The position numbers and the translations under genes are program-made. Source: Bacteroidetes bacterium HGW-Bacteroidetes-4 (GTDB lineage Bacteria; Bacteroidota; Bacteroidia; Bacteroidales; SZUA-534). From it: a stretch of 64,000 nucleotides of DNA. The notes under the pieces were generated by a model. It searched no databases. It was not told the origin of the DNA and was given only the letters and a program-made list of their open reading frames with translations. Of this stretch, positions 39,666-48,061 are shown piece after piece (the stretch's first letter is position 1; each line of letters begins with the position of its first letter). The stretch covers positions 44,737 through 108,736 of the forward strand of contig PHDD01000025.1 of the NCBI GenBank assembly GCA_002840905.1, written 5' to 3'.

Positions 39666-41217
39666 TGGTTACGTCGGTTCCGTCAATCTTTTCTAATTTT
39701 CCCTGATTATAAGAATAAATATGGAGTAGAGTGCCATCGTTAGAATAAAATTCCCAATTATTTACTGGTTCGCCTACAAAATAATGCTGTACCCATTTTG
39801 TTTTTCCGTTTCGATAATAATACACGTGTTTTCCATCGGGACGACCTAGTAAATAAGCTCCTTCAAAGTACTTTTTTCCACTTTTGTAATTATAGTTCCA
39901 GTTTCCTTCGCGTAATCCCTCGCTATACATTCCATATTCGGTATGAAAATAAAAATTATACTTCCACAATCCTTCTTTAAATCCTTCGGTGTAATTGCCC
40001 TGAGCTATTATAGTTCCTTCTTCATCATACTCGGTACTTAAACCGTTGGGTTTGCCTAACTTATAATATTCTTCTTTTTTTAAAGCACCGTTTTCATAAT
40101 ACCATAACCATAAATCGTTGGGAACTCCCCGGTAAAAGGTACCTTTTTGTTCTATTGCCCCATGTTGGTAATAATAAGTCCAAAGACCAGTTCTTCTATT
40201 ATTTTCATAAACACCTTTACTTTTAATAGTCCCATTTGAATAAAAAAATGTCCATTCACCCAGCCTGTCACCTTCCTCGTTAACTATACCACTGGCTATC
40301 AACACGCCATTACTGTCGTAAGTTCTACTGCTGTTTACTCTTCCGGTTGAATCGTAAGTTCGGTGTACGCCAATGGGAATACCTTCGCTAAAACTTCCAC
40401 TTTCTTTTTTAATAAACTCTCCCTCTTCGTTTCGTATTTCATAAAACGATTCCACCAATTGAATTTCATTCTCTACATTTACTACTGTATCGCTTAATAT
40501 ACCTTCGCTGTAGCGATGCGTAAATAACAATTCACCATTTCTGTCGAACGACTTTAGCAGTCCGTTTAACTTACCATATTGGTAAAAACGTTCGGTCTTA
40601 ACCCTTCCGTTTTCATAAAATTCTTTCCACACACCATGTTTTAGTGAATCGATATAGCGATTAATGTTTTCTCTATCGGTTTCTCTTCCGTTTTTATATT
40701 CAACCAAAGTAATACAAACTCCGGTAGAATCGAATTCCCGGGCAGTTCCGTTTTTTAAACCCTGATAATAATTTATACTCCAATGAAGCTGTTCATTGGA
40801 ATAATAGTAAAGGCATAAACCATGACGTTGATTATCCAAAAACAATTCTTTGGCACTTAAATAAGCTGTTTCGATACTATCGATACCCTTTTTTTCACTA
40901 AAGGAATAATAATACCCGTTCTTTTTTCCATTTCTATAATCAATCTGACTTTTTAACAATCTGTTTTCGCGATAAAACACCCAGACACTATCCAATTGCC
41001 CATTTGAGTAGATTCCTTCACTTTTACGGCTGCCATCAACGTAATAACTTATCCATTTGCCATCGGGAATACCATTGATAAGATTTCCTTCAGAAGCTAT
41101 TTGACCGTTGGGATAATAAAAAATATTTCTTCCGTTTGCATTTTCAATATTCTTTACCTGAGCTGATAAAATGCCAAAACAAAACAATAAAAAACTATAT
41201 AAAAACCATCGAATCAT
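39658..41217 (-). CDS. MORN-repeat variant (YwqK-like) secreted protein
   Basis: The 519-residue protein has a signal peptide (MIRWFLYSFLLFCFGILSA, then Q) and about 18 MORN-variant repeats of the form YYxNGxLxxxGxYxxGxxxGxW, e.g. YYPNGQIASEGNLINGIPDG and FFYSNGTIKSKGVYENNR. Such repeats are often annotated 'YwqK family antitoxin', but nothing here indicates a toxin-antitoxin role. A surface or periplasmic binding function is more likely. It follows nadA with a 6-base gap. Confidence 0.85.
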   Translation of the reverse strand: MIRWFLYSFLLFCFGILSAQVKNIENANGRNIFYYPNGQIASEGNLINGIPDGKWISYYVDGSRKSEGIYSNGQLDSVWVFYRENRLLKSQIDYRNGKKNGYYYSFSEKKGIDSIETAYLSAKELFLDNQRHGLCLYYYSNEQLHWSINYYQGLKNGTAREFDSTGVCITLVEYKNGRETDRENINRYIDSLKHGVWKEFYENGRVKTERFYQYGKLNGLLKSFDRNGELLFTHRYSEGILSDTVVNVENEIQLVESFYEIRNEEGEFIKKESGSFSEGIPIGVHRTYDSTGRVNSSRTYDSNGVLIASGIVNEEGDRLGEWTFFYSNGTIKSKGVYENNRRTGLWTYYYQHGAIEQKGTFYRGVPNDLWLWYYENGALKKEEYYKLGKPNGLSTEYDEEGTIIAQGNYTEGFKEGLWKYNFYFHTEYGMYSEGLREGNWNYNYKSGKKYFEGAYLLGRPDGKHVYYYRNGKTKWVQHYFVGEPVNNWEFYSNDGTLLHIYSYNQGKLEKIDGTDVTID

Positions 41218-41223
41218 TAAAAC

Positions 41224-42213
41224 TTATAAACCCAGTTTTGCTGAAATATCCAACATACGTTGAACCGGAGCCAGCGCTTTTTCCCTTATTGATGCATCCA
41301 CATGAATTTCGGGTGCTTCGTATTTCAGGCTGTTGTAAATCTTTTCCAACGAAATTAATTTCATAAACGAGCAATCGTTGCATGCACACGTAGCATCGTC
41401 TGGTGGTGCAGGAATAAAAGTTTTTTGCAGATTGGCCTTAGTCATCTGATGCAGTATTCCGGTTTCGGTAGCAATTATATAAGTTTTTGAATCATCGGTT
41501 TTTGTAAACTGCAGGAGCGAGCTGGTACTCCCTATGTGATCGGCAAGAATCAACACATCTTTTTCACATTCGGGATGTGCTATAATTTTTGCCTCGGGAT
41601 GATCCTTTTTTAGCTGAACAATGCGCGAAACCGAAAAGCGCTTGTGCACATGGCAGGCACCGGGCCATACCACCATATTACGTCCCGATATTTTATTTAT
41701 GTAATCGCCCAGGTTTTTATCGGGAGCAAAAATTAATGGCTGATCCTTTGGAAAACTATTAACAATCTGAACCGCATTACTCGATGTACAAATTACATCG
41801 GATAACGCTTTAATTTCGTTAGTGCAATTAATATACGACACTACTTTATGCTCCGGATACTTTGCCTTAAAAGCAAAAAAATCGTCTGCCGGACAGCTAT
41901 CGGCCAAAGAACAACCTGCCATTAAATCGGGAAGAAGTACTTTTTTGTCGGGACTTAAAAGTTTTGCTGTTTCAGCCATAAAATGTACACCGGCAAAAAC
42001 AATAATTTGTGCTTTGGTTTTGGCAGCCTGTTGCGAAAGCGCCAGACTATCGCCTATAAAATCGGCTATATCCTGAATTTCGGGCAGCTGGTAATAGTGC
42101 GCCAAAATAATAGCATCCTTTTCCTTTTTTAATTTTTCAATTTCGGCTACCAAATCCAGGCTTTTGTCAACCGGTTTGTTAACATATCCGTTTAAAATTA
42201 AATCATTCATCAC
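41224..42213 (-). CDS. nadA: Quinolinate synthase
   Basis: NadA condenses iminoaspartate with dihydroxyacetone phosphate to quinolinate, the precursor of NAD, using a 4Fe-4S cluster. The 329-residue protein has AHYYQLPEIQDIADFIGDSL, PDLMAGCSLADSC (first cluster Cys), WPGACHVHKRF, HPECEKDV and ACNDCSFMKL (last cluster Cys). The start MMNDLIL follows AAAGGATACTGTG, a usable ribosome site. NadB and NadC are not in the window. It is the first gene of the minus-strand string running to mnmG. Confidence 0.94.
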   Translation of the reverse strand: MMNDLILNGYVNKPVDKSLDLVAEIEKLKKEKDAIILAHYYQLPEIQDIADFIGDSLALSQQAAKTKAQIIVFAGVHFMAETAKLLSPDKKVLLPDLMAGCSLADSCPADDFFAFKAKYPEHKVVSYINCTNEIKALSDVICTSSNAVQIVNSFPKDQPLIFAPDKNLGDYINKISGRNMVVWPGACHVHKRFSVSRIVQLKKDHPEAKIIAHPECEKDVLILADHIGSTSSLLQFTKTDDSKTYIIATETGILHQMTKANLQKTFIPAPPDDATCACNDCSFMKLISLEKIYNSLKYEAPEIHVDASIREKALAPVQRMLDISAKLGL

Positions 42214-42949
42214 AGTATCCTTTCAATTATATTTACTTTTTAATAACGAAAAATAGCGAAAAAAAATTTTGAATTTTCGACTCAAATTTTAATCCACAAA
42301 CATATATAATATATTATAGAAAATTTTTAAAAACCTATATGATGATGATAATAGGCTGTTCATTCTGTTTATAAAAAAGAGCTATTCACCATGTTGTTTT
42401 CAAAATTAACCATTTTAGCCCTGAAATTAACAGGTGGCATTAAAATAAAAAGGTTCCGAATGAGTAAATTACAAACCTTATTAACAGTCGGTTTATAAGT
42501 GAACTGTTTGTTTTTTTCTATAAAATTTTGCTGTTTCGTTGCTTAAAAACTGTTCATTTTTCACCCAAAAAAAAGGCTTAAGTTTTATTGTTTTTCCGAT
42601 ATAAAGTGTAACAAAAATGTAATGTAAAAAAACAAATTTATTTCTGAGAAAACACCAAAAAACATATCAACAGCTTTAACGAATAATTAACAAAAGCATA
42701 AAAAACACAAGGCTTGAAAATCAGAAACATTGCAAAAAGATGATTTATAAAAACAAGTAAAACAACAAATTAACCATGTTGAAAACTATAAAATCAAAAA
42801 ACCGGGTATTTTCTTTTTAAGAAGAAAGAGGGATGGAACTCAGCGGGGTATGAAAAACAATTCGGATAAATGAGCGGGGCGTTGTTATTAAAGCAGGGAT
42901 GATAAGCCGTGTTTCATTTGCGGATAAGTTTGTGTTAAGAAATTTACCG
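42214..42949. other. AT-rich intergenic region without a recognisable gene
   Basis: About 740 bases upstream of nadA are AT-rich with many short A and T runs. I see no credible ORF, tRNA or riboswitch. It presumably contains the nadA promoter. It marks the boundary between the conserved nadA-mnmG string and the accessory region. Confidence 0.6.
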
Positions 42950-42982
42950 AATCCTTTAGGGTTTCATAAACCCTAAAGGATT
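42950..42982. repeat. Perfect 15-bp inverted repeat
   Basis: AATCCTTTAGGGTTT (42950-42964) and AAACCCTAAAGGATT (42968-42982) are separated by 3 bases. It lies 11 bases past the end of the small membrane-protein gene on the minus strand. It lacks a T tract, so it is either an atypical terminator or an isolated palindrome. Confidence 0.75.
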
Positions 42983-42992
42983 AACCAGCAGA

Positions 42993-43343
42993 TTATCGGT
43001 TACGCCGGACATCGACAAAACTTTTAATAAAAGTAGCCAGGGCATAAAGTGAGCTAAGCATCATAATAAGTACCCGAACCAGGGCCAGGGTGTCGGAGCG
43101 TCCCAGCGCACCCGTTAGCGGTTTAATTAAACCGATAAATACCAATAAAGTTAACAATACCGCCACATGGGCCGCCACTTTGTTTTCTTTCTTCAGGCCG
43201 CGGTTAAAAAGCAAAAGCAACACCCCAAAGCCCACGGGAATAAGGGCCGTAGCCGAAGGATTTTCGCTGGCCATATAAGCCCATCCACCCAGGATAATTA
43301 ACAAGGCCGCGTTTATAAGGCTGGCCATAAAAGGTTTTACCAT
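42993..43343 (-). CDS. Small four-helix membrane protein, function unknown
   Basis: The 116-residue protein has four hydrophobic segments (about 7-25, 32-47, 57-75 and 85-105) joined by short basic loops (NRGLKKENKVAAH) and a basic tail (DVRRNR). It resembles small TMEM14-like or DUF membrane proteins, but I cannot name a family. Its ATG overlaps the stop of the degraded frame at 43340 by 4 bases, as in a translationally coupled pair. Confidence 0.65.
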   Translation of the reverse strand: MVKPFMASLINAALLIILGGWAYMASENPSATALIPVGFGVLLLLFNRGLKKENKVAAHVAVLLTLLVFIGLIKPLTGALGRSDTLALVRVLIMMLSSLYALATFIKSFVDVRRNR

Positions 43344-43656
43344 TTTAATTGAATTTTAGTTTGGCTTATAAACAGCCGCGGGGGGAAAGTGTTCAAAAGC
43401 GTGGGCCCATGATAGCAGAAATGTTGGTGAACAGCAAATGCAAAGACCCATTTATCGCGATAGCGCACCCGATTCGTTACCTGGCTTGCAATAGGCAGCT
43501 CCAATTCCCAGGTAGGGGCAATAGTATTATTATTTTTAACCCCTGTTGTTCGTTTGCTGCAAGCGATTTGGTTTTCTGTTCAAATTGGTCGGGTGCGAAT
43601 ACCGTGTAAATAAGCCATTGGTGTTCAACTCCTTGGTAAACCAATGCCTCGGGGCG
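43340..43656 (-). pseudogene. Possible degraded gene remnant upstream of cas6
   Basis: On the minus strand one frame near 43480-43656 reads protein-like (RPEALVYQGVEHQW, APDQFEQKTKSLAANEQQG) and then stops. A second frame continues to 43340 (TIAPTWELELPIASQ, RVRYRDKWVFAFAVHQH, ending KIQLKW) and its TAA overlaps the ATG of the next gene. There is no start codon and the frames disagree, so it looks like a frameshifted remnant. The family is not recognised. The rest of the 416-base gap to cas6 holds a TAAATTTG -7-like element at 43667-43674. Confidence 0.35.
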
Positions 43657-43759
43657 TTAGCAAAAATAAATTTGTTATTTTGAATTAATTAACTTACATT
43701 TAAAAGCCCAAAATTTGAGCCTGATTGTTTGAGCACATAAACCATTAAACCCAAACCCA

Positions 43760-44611
43760 ATGCGTATAAGGCTTACTATCGAATTAAACAACACGCCGCA
43801 ATATTTGCCGTTGAACTACAAGTATCCGGTGAGTAGCTGGATTTATAAGGTTTTGGCAACAGCCGACAAGGAATTTGCCCACCTGCTACACGAAAATGGG
43901 TACCGTACCAGCGAAGGAAAACGCTTTAAACTATTTACATTTTCCGACCTTGTGGTTCCCAAAGGGCATTGGATAATAAAGGGCGACCGCATGGAAATAA
44001 GCGCTCCGAACCTAAACCTTACCCTTTCGTTCCAGCTTCCCATTCAAACCGAAAAATTTATTTCCGGCTTATTTCTGAATCAGAAATTTATTGCTGGCGA
44101 TGCCCGATCAAATGTTGAGGGAAAAGTTTCCCGGGTAGAACTGGAAGAGCCTCCCGAATGGCACGACGGCTGGAACCTGTTTAGTACCCGTTCTCCTATT
44201 TTTATAGCAAAAACCTCAATCGATCATCCTCATCCCCAATACCTTGAACCGGTTCATGAAGATTACCGCCACCAGCTGGCACGAAACCTCATAGAAAAAT
44301 ACAATGCCTTTTGTTTGCAAACCAACCAGCAAGCCGGCTTAATAAACGAATCAGCCATCGATTTTAAATTGATATCCCCAAAATTCAAATCATCGCTTCA
44401 GACCATAAAAGCAAACCGGGAAAACGAAACAAAAATAAAGGCATACCGCTACCAGTTTGCGCTTAAAGCCCCCAAAGAACTCATAAGCCTGGCCTATTAC
44501 GCCGGCTTTGGTGCTGAAAATGCGCAGGGCTTTGGCTGTTGCGAATGGTTGGGGCCTTTACTACCGGTAAACGCTACTAAGGAACACCCGCTGGAGAATA
44601 CCGGCGTTTAA
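43760..44611 (+). CDS. cas6: CRISPR-associated endoribonuclease Cas6
   Basis: Cas6 cuts the long CRISPR transcript inside each repeat and leaves the 8-base tag derived from the repeat 3' end. The 283-residue protein has the family's N-terminal ferredoxin-like start (MRIRLTIELNNTPQYLPLNY) and the diagnostic C-terminal Gly-rich loop (YYAGFGAENAQGFGCCEWLG). The catalytic residue cannot be assigned by eye. It is the first gene of the plus-strand CRISPR locus and is separated from the other cas genes by two HU-like genes. Confidence 0.92.
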   Translation: MRIRLTIELNNTPQYLPLNYKYPVSSWIYKVLATADKEFAHLLHENGYRTSEGKRFKLFTFSDLVVPKGHWIIKGDRMEISAPNLNLTLSFQLPIQTEKFISGLFLNQKFIAGDARSNVEGKVSRVELEEPPEWHDGWNLFSTRSPIFIAKTSIDHPHPQYLEPVHEDYRHQLARNLIEKYNAFCLQTNQQAGLINESAIDFKLISPKFKSSLQTIKANRENETKIKAYRYQFALKAPKELISLAYYAGFGAENAQGFGCCEWLGPLLPVNATKEHPLENTGV

Positions 44612-44668
44612 GAACCTGAAATAAATGAGACTTTAATACATATCAATTAATTTTTAAAAGTTTAAATT

Positions 44669-45058
44669 ATGGCTATTAAGTATAAAGTCGTCCTCAGAGG
44701 CCAACCGGGAGTGGAAGGCGGAGGCATAAAAAAGTATTACGGTCAAATCGTCACCAGTGGGGAAGCCACAATCGACGAAATGGTAAAGGACATCGAAAAG
44801 TTCAGTGCTTTGTCGGAACCCGATATCCGGGGAGTAATCATTGCACTTGAGAATGAAATTCAGAACAAACTAACTGAAGGGAAGATTGTGAGGCTCGAGA
44901 AGTTGGGAAGTCTGTATCCGGCCCTAAGCAGTGAAGGGGTTGAAAATGCGGAGGACCTGACGTCAAAAAACATCCGCGAAATTTACATTAATTACCGTCC
45001 GGGCGATCGCCTAAAACTAGCGATGAAGAATGCCGGGCTGCAAAAAATCGCCGAATAA
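44669..45058 (+). CDS. HU-related DNA-binding protein (copy 1)
   Basis: The 129-residue protein fits the Bacteroidetes HU-related (TIGR01201-like) class: a short N-terminal extension (MAIKYKVVLRGQPGVEGGG), then an HU fold with helical YYGQIVTSGEATIDEMVKDI, the GKIVRLEKLGSLYPALSSEG region in place of the HU arm start, and a final KNIREIYINYRPGDRLKL. HU proteins bend DNA non-specifically. Here it sits 57 bases after cas6, inside the cas gene string and in the same direction, with a paralogue just downstream. Confidence 0.85.
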   Translation: MAIKYKVVLRGQPGVEGGGIKKYYGQIVTSGEATIDEMVKDIEKFSALSEPDIRGVIIALENEIQNKLTEGKIVRLEKLGSLYPALSSEGVENAEDLTSKNIREIYINYRPGDRLKLAMKNAGLQKIAE

Positions 45059-45114
45059 ATTGAAAAACGACGAACAGCAAATAGGGCCTGTTTTGTCTCA
45101 TTTGGGGCCTATTT

Positions 45115-45246
45115 CAAAAAGCCGCGCAGGAATCGATCAAAAGCTGCGCAGGTTTTGCCCAAAAGCTGCTGTGGTTTTAGTGAAAAGCTGCGCAGGTTTT
45201 GACCAAAACCTAACGTGGTTTTACCCAAAAGCTGCGCAGCTTTTTT
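45115..45246 (+). repeat. Six imperfect 22-bp tandem repeats
   Basis: The core AAAAGCTGCGCAGGTTTTG recurs every 22 bases with variation (for example AAAAGCTGCTGTGGTTTTA and AAAACCTAACGTGGTTTTA), starting from a weak copy at about 45117. It fills the gap between the two HU-like genes. The last copy is a palindrome that doubles as a terminator. Confidence 0.8.
45227..45246 (+). terminator. Palindromic terminator ending the 22-bp repeat block
   Basis: AAAAGCTGC and GCAGCTTTT form a perfect stem that runs straight into six T residues. It would end transcription from cas6 and the first HU-like gene. Confidence 0.75.
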
Positions 45247-45337
45247 GTAAGGCTTAACATAATGCGTTTTTAACGCAACTTAAGAATAAAAAAAATTACC
45301 CGACAACAACCAGTCGGCAAGATTAAAAACAAAAGCT

Positions 45338-45727
45338 ATGGCCGTATATTTTAAAGTAATTAAACGCCCCCCGCCGGGAGCAAAAGCCAAAGAGGGCTTA
45401 AAATACCAGGCACTGACAATTACCCGGGGTGAGCTTAGCCTGGAAACAATGGCTTATCAGATAAATAAGTCGACCAGCCTGAACCAGGGGCTTGTAATGG
45501 CAGCAATGTATGCTCTGGAGCGTGAATTGATTTATGGCTTAGCCGATGGCCAAATCGTTCGTTTGGGCCGTCTGGGCAGTATGCACATCAAGGCAGCCAG
45601 CTCTTTTAAAGAAACCGAAAAAGAAGCCAACGCCACATCCCTGAACCGGCCACATATTATTTTTAGCCCGGGCCCCGAACTTAAAAACATGCTAAAGACG
45701 CTGAAATATAAAAAAGTAAAGGAGTAG
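45338..45727 (+). CDS. HU-related DNA-binding protein (copy 2)
   Basis: This second 129-residue HU-related protein is clearly paralogous to copy 1: MAVYFKVIKRPPPGAKAKEG at the N-terminus, ALTITRGELSLETMAYQINK, GLADGQIVRLGRLGSMHIK and a C-terminal RPHIIFSPGPELKNML. Identity to copy 1 looks low over the N-terminal half and higher around the GQIVRLGRLGS turn. It is 46 bases upstream of cas5 and in the same direction. Two such genes between cas6 and cas5 are unusual. Confidence 0.83.
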   Translation: MAVYFKVIKRPPPGAKAKEGLKYQALTITRGELSLETMAYQINKSTSLNQGLVMAAMYALERELIYGLADGQIVRLGRLGSMHIKAASSFKETEKEANATSLNRPHIIFSPGPELKNMLKTLKYKKVKE

Positions 45728-45773
45728 GGGGGATGAAGGGAACTTATAAAACAAATGCTATAATAAAACAGAT

Positions 45774-46496
45774 ATGCAAAATTTAGATTTATCAATTCTT
45801 GAGAAAATTCCAGAACCTAACCTGAAGGTAATTCTGGAGATTGAACCGCTAGCTCCTCTCTCGATGGTGAGCGAGTTACCAGGTTCTTATTACAAAACAT
45901 TGAAAAGTCCCGATAAAAAAATGCTTTGTGGACTTTTCGAGAATATCTTGGGTTGGCATATTAGCTTAGCTCATAGGAAGGAAATAATCAAGGAGCTGAC
46001 TACAGGCAGGAAGAAACAAGCAAAAAAGAATCCCCAATTGGAGTTTGTTGACAAAACGAAAGGGTCAACTTATAGCCCATTGTTGATGGATTACTTTGAA
46101 ATAATACTATCTGTAATTCCTGAGATTGGCTTGTATGATGATTTATGGAGTAAAGCTTATCGAAGAGCTGATGCAATTGTTCATCCCAAGGGTACATTTA
46201 ATATCAGCTATGACTTGATTTCGTTGAAAAGAGAATTAAAAAGAAGTGAAAAGAATCCGAAACAGATTGACGACTCTACACTAGAAAAACTCTTCAAGGA
46301 TAATATAGAGCAATTCCCTCAGTATTATTCGACTCCTACAACCCGAGAGTATGTTTTTGTAAATGGTATGTATGAGATCCAAATAATAATTGACCATGAT
46401 CTATATAAGCTTTTGAAAGAACAACTTTTATCAGAGAATCTGGGATTTTTAGGAACAAGTGAAGGTTGGGTTAACTTGAAATTCCGGGAAGTATGA
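45774..46496 (+). CDS. cas5: CRISPR-associated protein Cas5 (type I)
   Basis: Cas5 caps the 5' tag of the crRNA in the Cascade complex. The 240-residue protein is divergent but has the Cas5 N-terminal pattern: a hydrophobic strand (NLKVILEIEPLAPLSM), then a conserved turn with YYKTLKSPDKKMLCGLFEN and ILGWHISL, the equivalent of the usual PPRTTVYGLLGALLG block. Size and position, with cas8 overlapping its stop by 4 bases, support the call. It is closest in style to the Cas5 of the PGING-type I-B variants. The exact subtype needs profile matching. Confidence 0.72.
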   Translation: MQNLDLSILEKIPEPNLKVILEIEPLAPLSMVSELPGSYYKTLKSPDKKMLCGLFENILGWHISLAHRKEIIKELTTGRKKQAKKNPQLEFVDKTKGSTYSPLLMDYFEIILSVIPEIGLYDDLWSKAYRRADAIVHPKGTFNISYDLISLKRELKRSEKNPKQIDDSTLEKLFKDNIEQFPQYYSTPTTREYVFVNGMYEIQIIIDHDLYKLLKEQLLSENLGFLGTSEGWVNLKFREV

Positions 46497-48037
46497 TTGC
46501 GATTCATCCTTATATCAGATACGCACAAGCTTTGATCATGAATGAAAATGATCTAAATAGTTGCGAAGAGATTACATCAGAGCAAATAATTTCGGAGATA
46601 GAAAAAGGTCTTAATTCGTTTCGACTTCAACCTGTTCAAGCAATTGAAGGGAAAGATAAAGTGCAATTTGATTTCGCTAGGATTGAAAAAGGTGATCCCA
46701 AACAAGGTTTATTTCTGTCACCAAATGTAATGTCGAAGGATAAATTTTCAAGATTTATTTGGAAAGAAGGTAACAGCTTGTTGACTGCACTAAAAAAAGA
46801 CACTATAAACAAATTGGATGATATTTCAATGTCTGTAGCCCCTGTTGCTGGTGAATATCTTAGTTTCTCTCTTCAAGGGAATATTGGAAGAGGAAATCCA
46901 AAAGTATCAATATTAGAGCAAGGATTGAGTGCAGTAACAACCTTAACGCCCAATAAGCCTTGCCTTCAATACCGAATTGATAAGAAAGGAATGCCCGAAA
47001 TGTTCAACGTCTGCATTATTCCCGATTTGCCAATCGATGAATTAAAAAGCTTTATCCAATTTTTTAAACGGATGTTGAAAACAGAAACTGCAAATGATTT
47101 GAAGTATGGCAATGTTGTCGCTACGAAGTCTGGAAAGGGAAATGCAGAAAAGATTACTTATGAAGCTAAAAGACCACTAATTTTTAGAGGTAACTTTCCC
47201 AATCCACCACGAAGTAGCGCATTGGGAAGCGTTGCATTACTTGGAACCATTGGTGAATTTGTGAAAGAATCAAAGTTTTCAGAACAGGCCAAATGTGTTC
47301 TTGAAAGTCTAAAAGAAACGACTATGTACCTTGTCAAGTATGGAGGTGCCGCAACATTTACGTACAATCATCATGTAATTGATTTAGCTAAAGAAGGAAA
47401 GCTCAAAACAATCATTGATAGCCTTTATTATTCTCAACTCTATAATCAGGATCGAAGATCAAGTTCAAATAGCTTATACCAAAAATTCGATTTATTCACA
47501 AGTCGTTTTCTTCAATTATTCAACCATGCTGCATTCAAAGATTTTCTGGCTTTTCGGGCAGAATATCCAAACCCAGTAACAATATTGTTTAACACATACT
47601 TTATGAAAATGGAAAAAATAGATCCAAAAATTGTGTCATCAGCACGTGAATTAGGAAAATGGCTTAATAAAGTAGCCTATTTCACCGCCAAAGCTGAGGT
47701 AAAAGCTGGTACTTCCAACTATTGGGAGGAACTGCGTAGAGTGAAATCAAAAGCCTTAATAGAGTTGGAAAGTTCAACTTTCTCTGCTAAATCGGGCGAT
47801 GCATTAATTGCGCAAGCCATAACACGGGCTGGCCGATTATCCGGTCTTGATGCCCCAGAAGTCGCTGCCTTATTCATGGAAAAAACGGCAAGTGGTGAGT
47901 TACCCCTTGAAAACGCAAAGAATCTGTTAATCGCTTTTTCTCGTTTGATTAACAAGGCAGAGAAGAAAGAAGTTCCAATTGAGTATAGTAATAATGATTC
48001 TGAGGATGCAGAATCTGATGATCACAGTGAAGAATAA
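46493..48037 (+). CDS. cas8: CRISPR type I large subunit, Cas8-like (Csp2/PGING-like)
   Basis: The 514-residue protein starts at an ATG overlapping the cas5 stop (ATGA). Between cas5 and cas7 in a type I operon, this length and position indicate the large Cascade subunit that recognises the PAM. No zinc finger is visible. Segments such as FIWKEGNSLLTALKK, PLIFRGNFPNPPRSSALGS and YYSQLYNQDRRSSSNSLYQK give no hint outside Cas8. The C-terminal 150 residues are helical and end in an acidic tail (NNDSEDAESDDHSEE). Assignment to the PGING (Csp2) group is inference from gene order and size. Confidence 0.68.
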   Translation: MIAIHPYIRYAQALIMNENDLNSCEEITSEQIISEIEKGLNSFRLQPVQAIEGKDKVQFDFARIEKGDPKQGLFLSPNVMSKDKFSRFIWKEGNSLLTALKKDTINKLDDISMSVAPVAGEYLSFSLQGNIGRGNPKVSILEQGLSAVTTLTPNKPCLQYRIDKKGMPEMFNVCIIPDLPIDELKSFIQFFKRMLKTETANDLKYGNVVATKSGKGNAEKITYEAKRPLIFRGNFPNPPRSSALGSVALLGTIGEFVKESKFSEQAKCVLESLKETTMYLVKYGGAATFTYNHHVIDLAKEGKLKTIIDSLYYSQLYNQDRRSSSNSLYQKFDLFTSRFLQLFNHAAFKDFLAFRAEYPNPVTILFNTYFMKMEKIDPKIVSSARELGKWLNKVAYFTAKAEVKAGTSNYWEELRRVKSKALIELESSTFSAKSGDALIAQAITRAGRLSGLDAPEVAALFMEKTASGELPLENAKNLLIAFSRLINKAEKKEVPIEYSNNDSEDAESDDHSEE

Positions 48038-48061
48038 ATAAACCAATAAAAAACAAATACA

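Noticed and set aside
39658..41217. YwqK 'antitoxin' annotation for the MORN protein
   Set aside because: No toxin partner is present and the protein has a signal peptide; the label comes from weak family naming.
43349..43609. Plus-strand 86-codon frame between the membrane-protein gene and cas6
   Set aside because: Composition looks non-coding, and the minus strand shows a more protein-like (though broken) reading.
45030..45257. 75-codon frame over the 22-bp repeats
   Set aside because: It simply translates the tandem repeats and overlaps the end of the HU-like gene.
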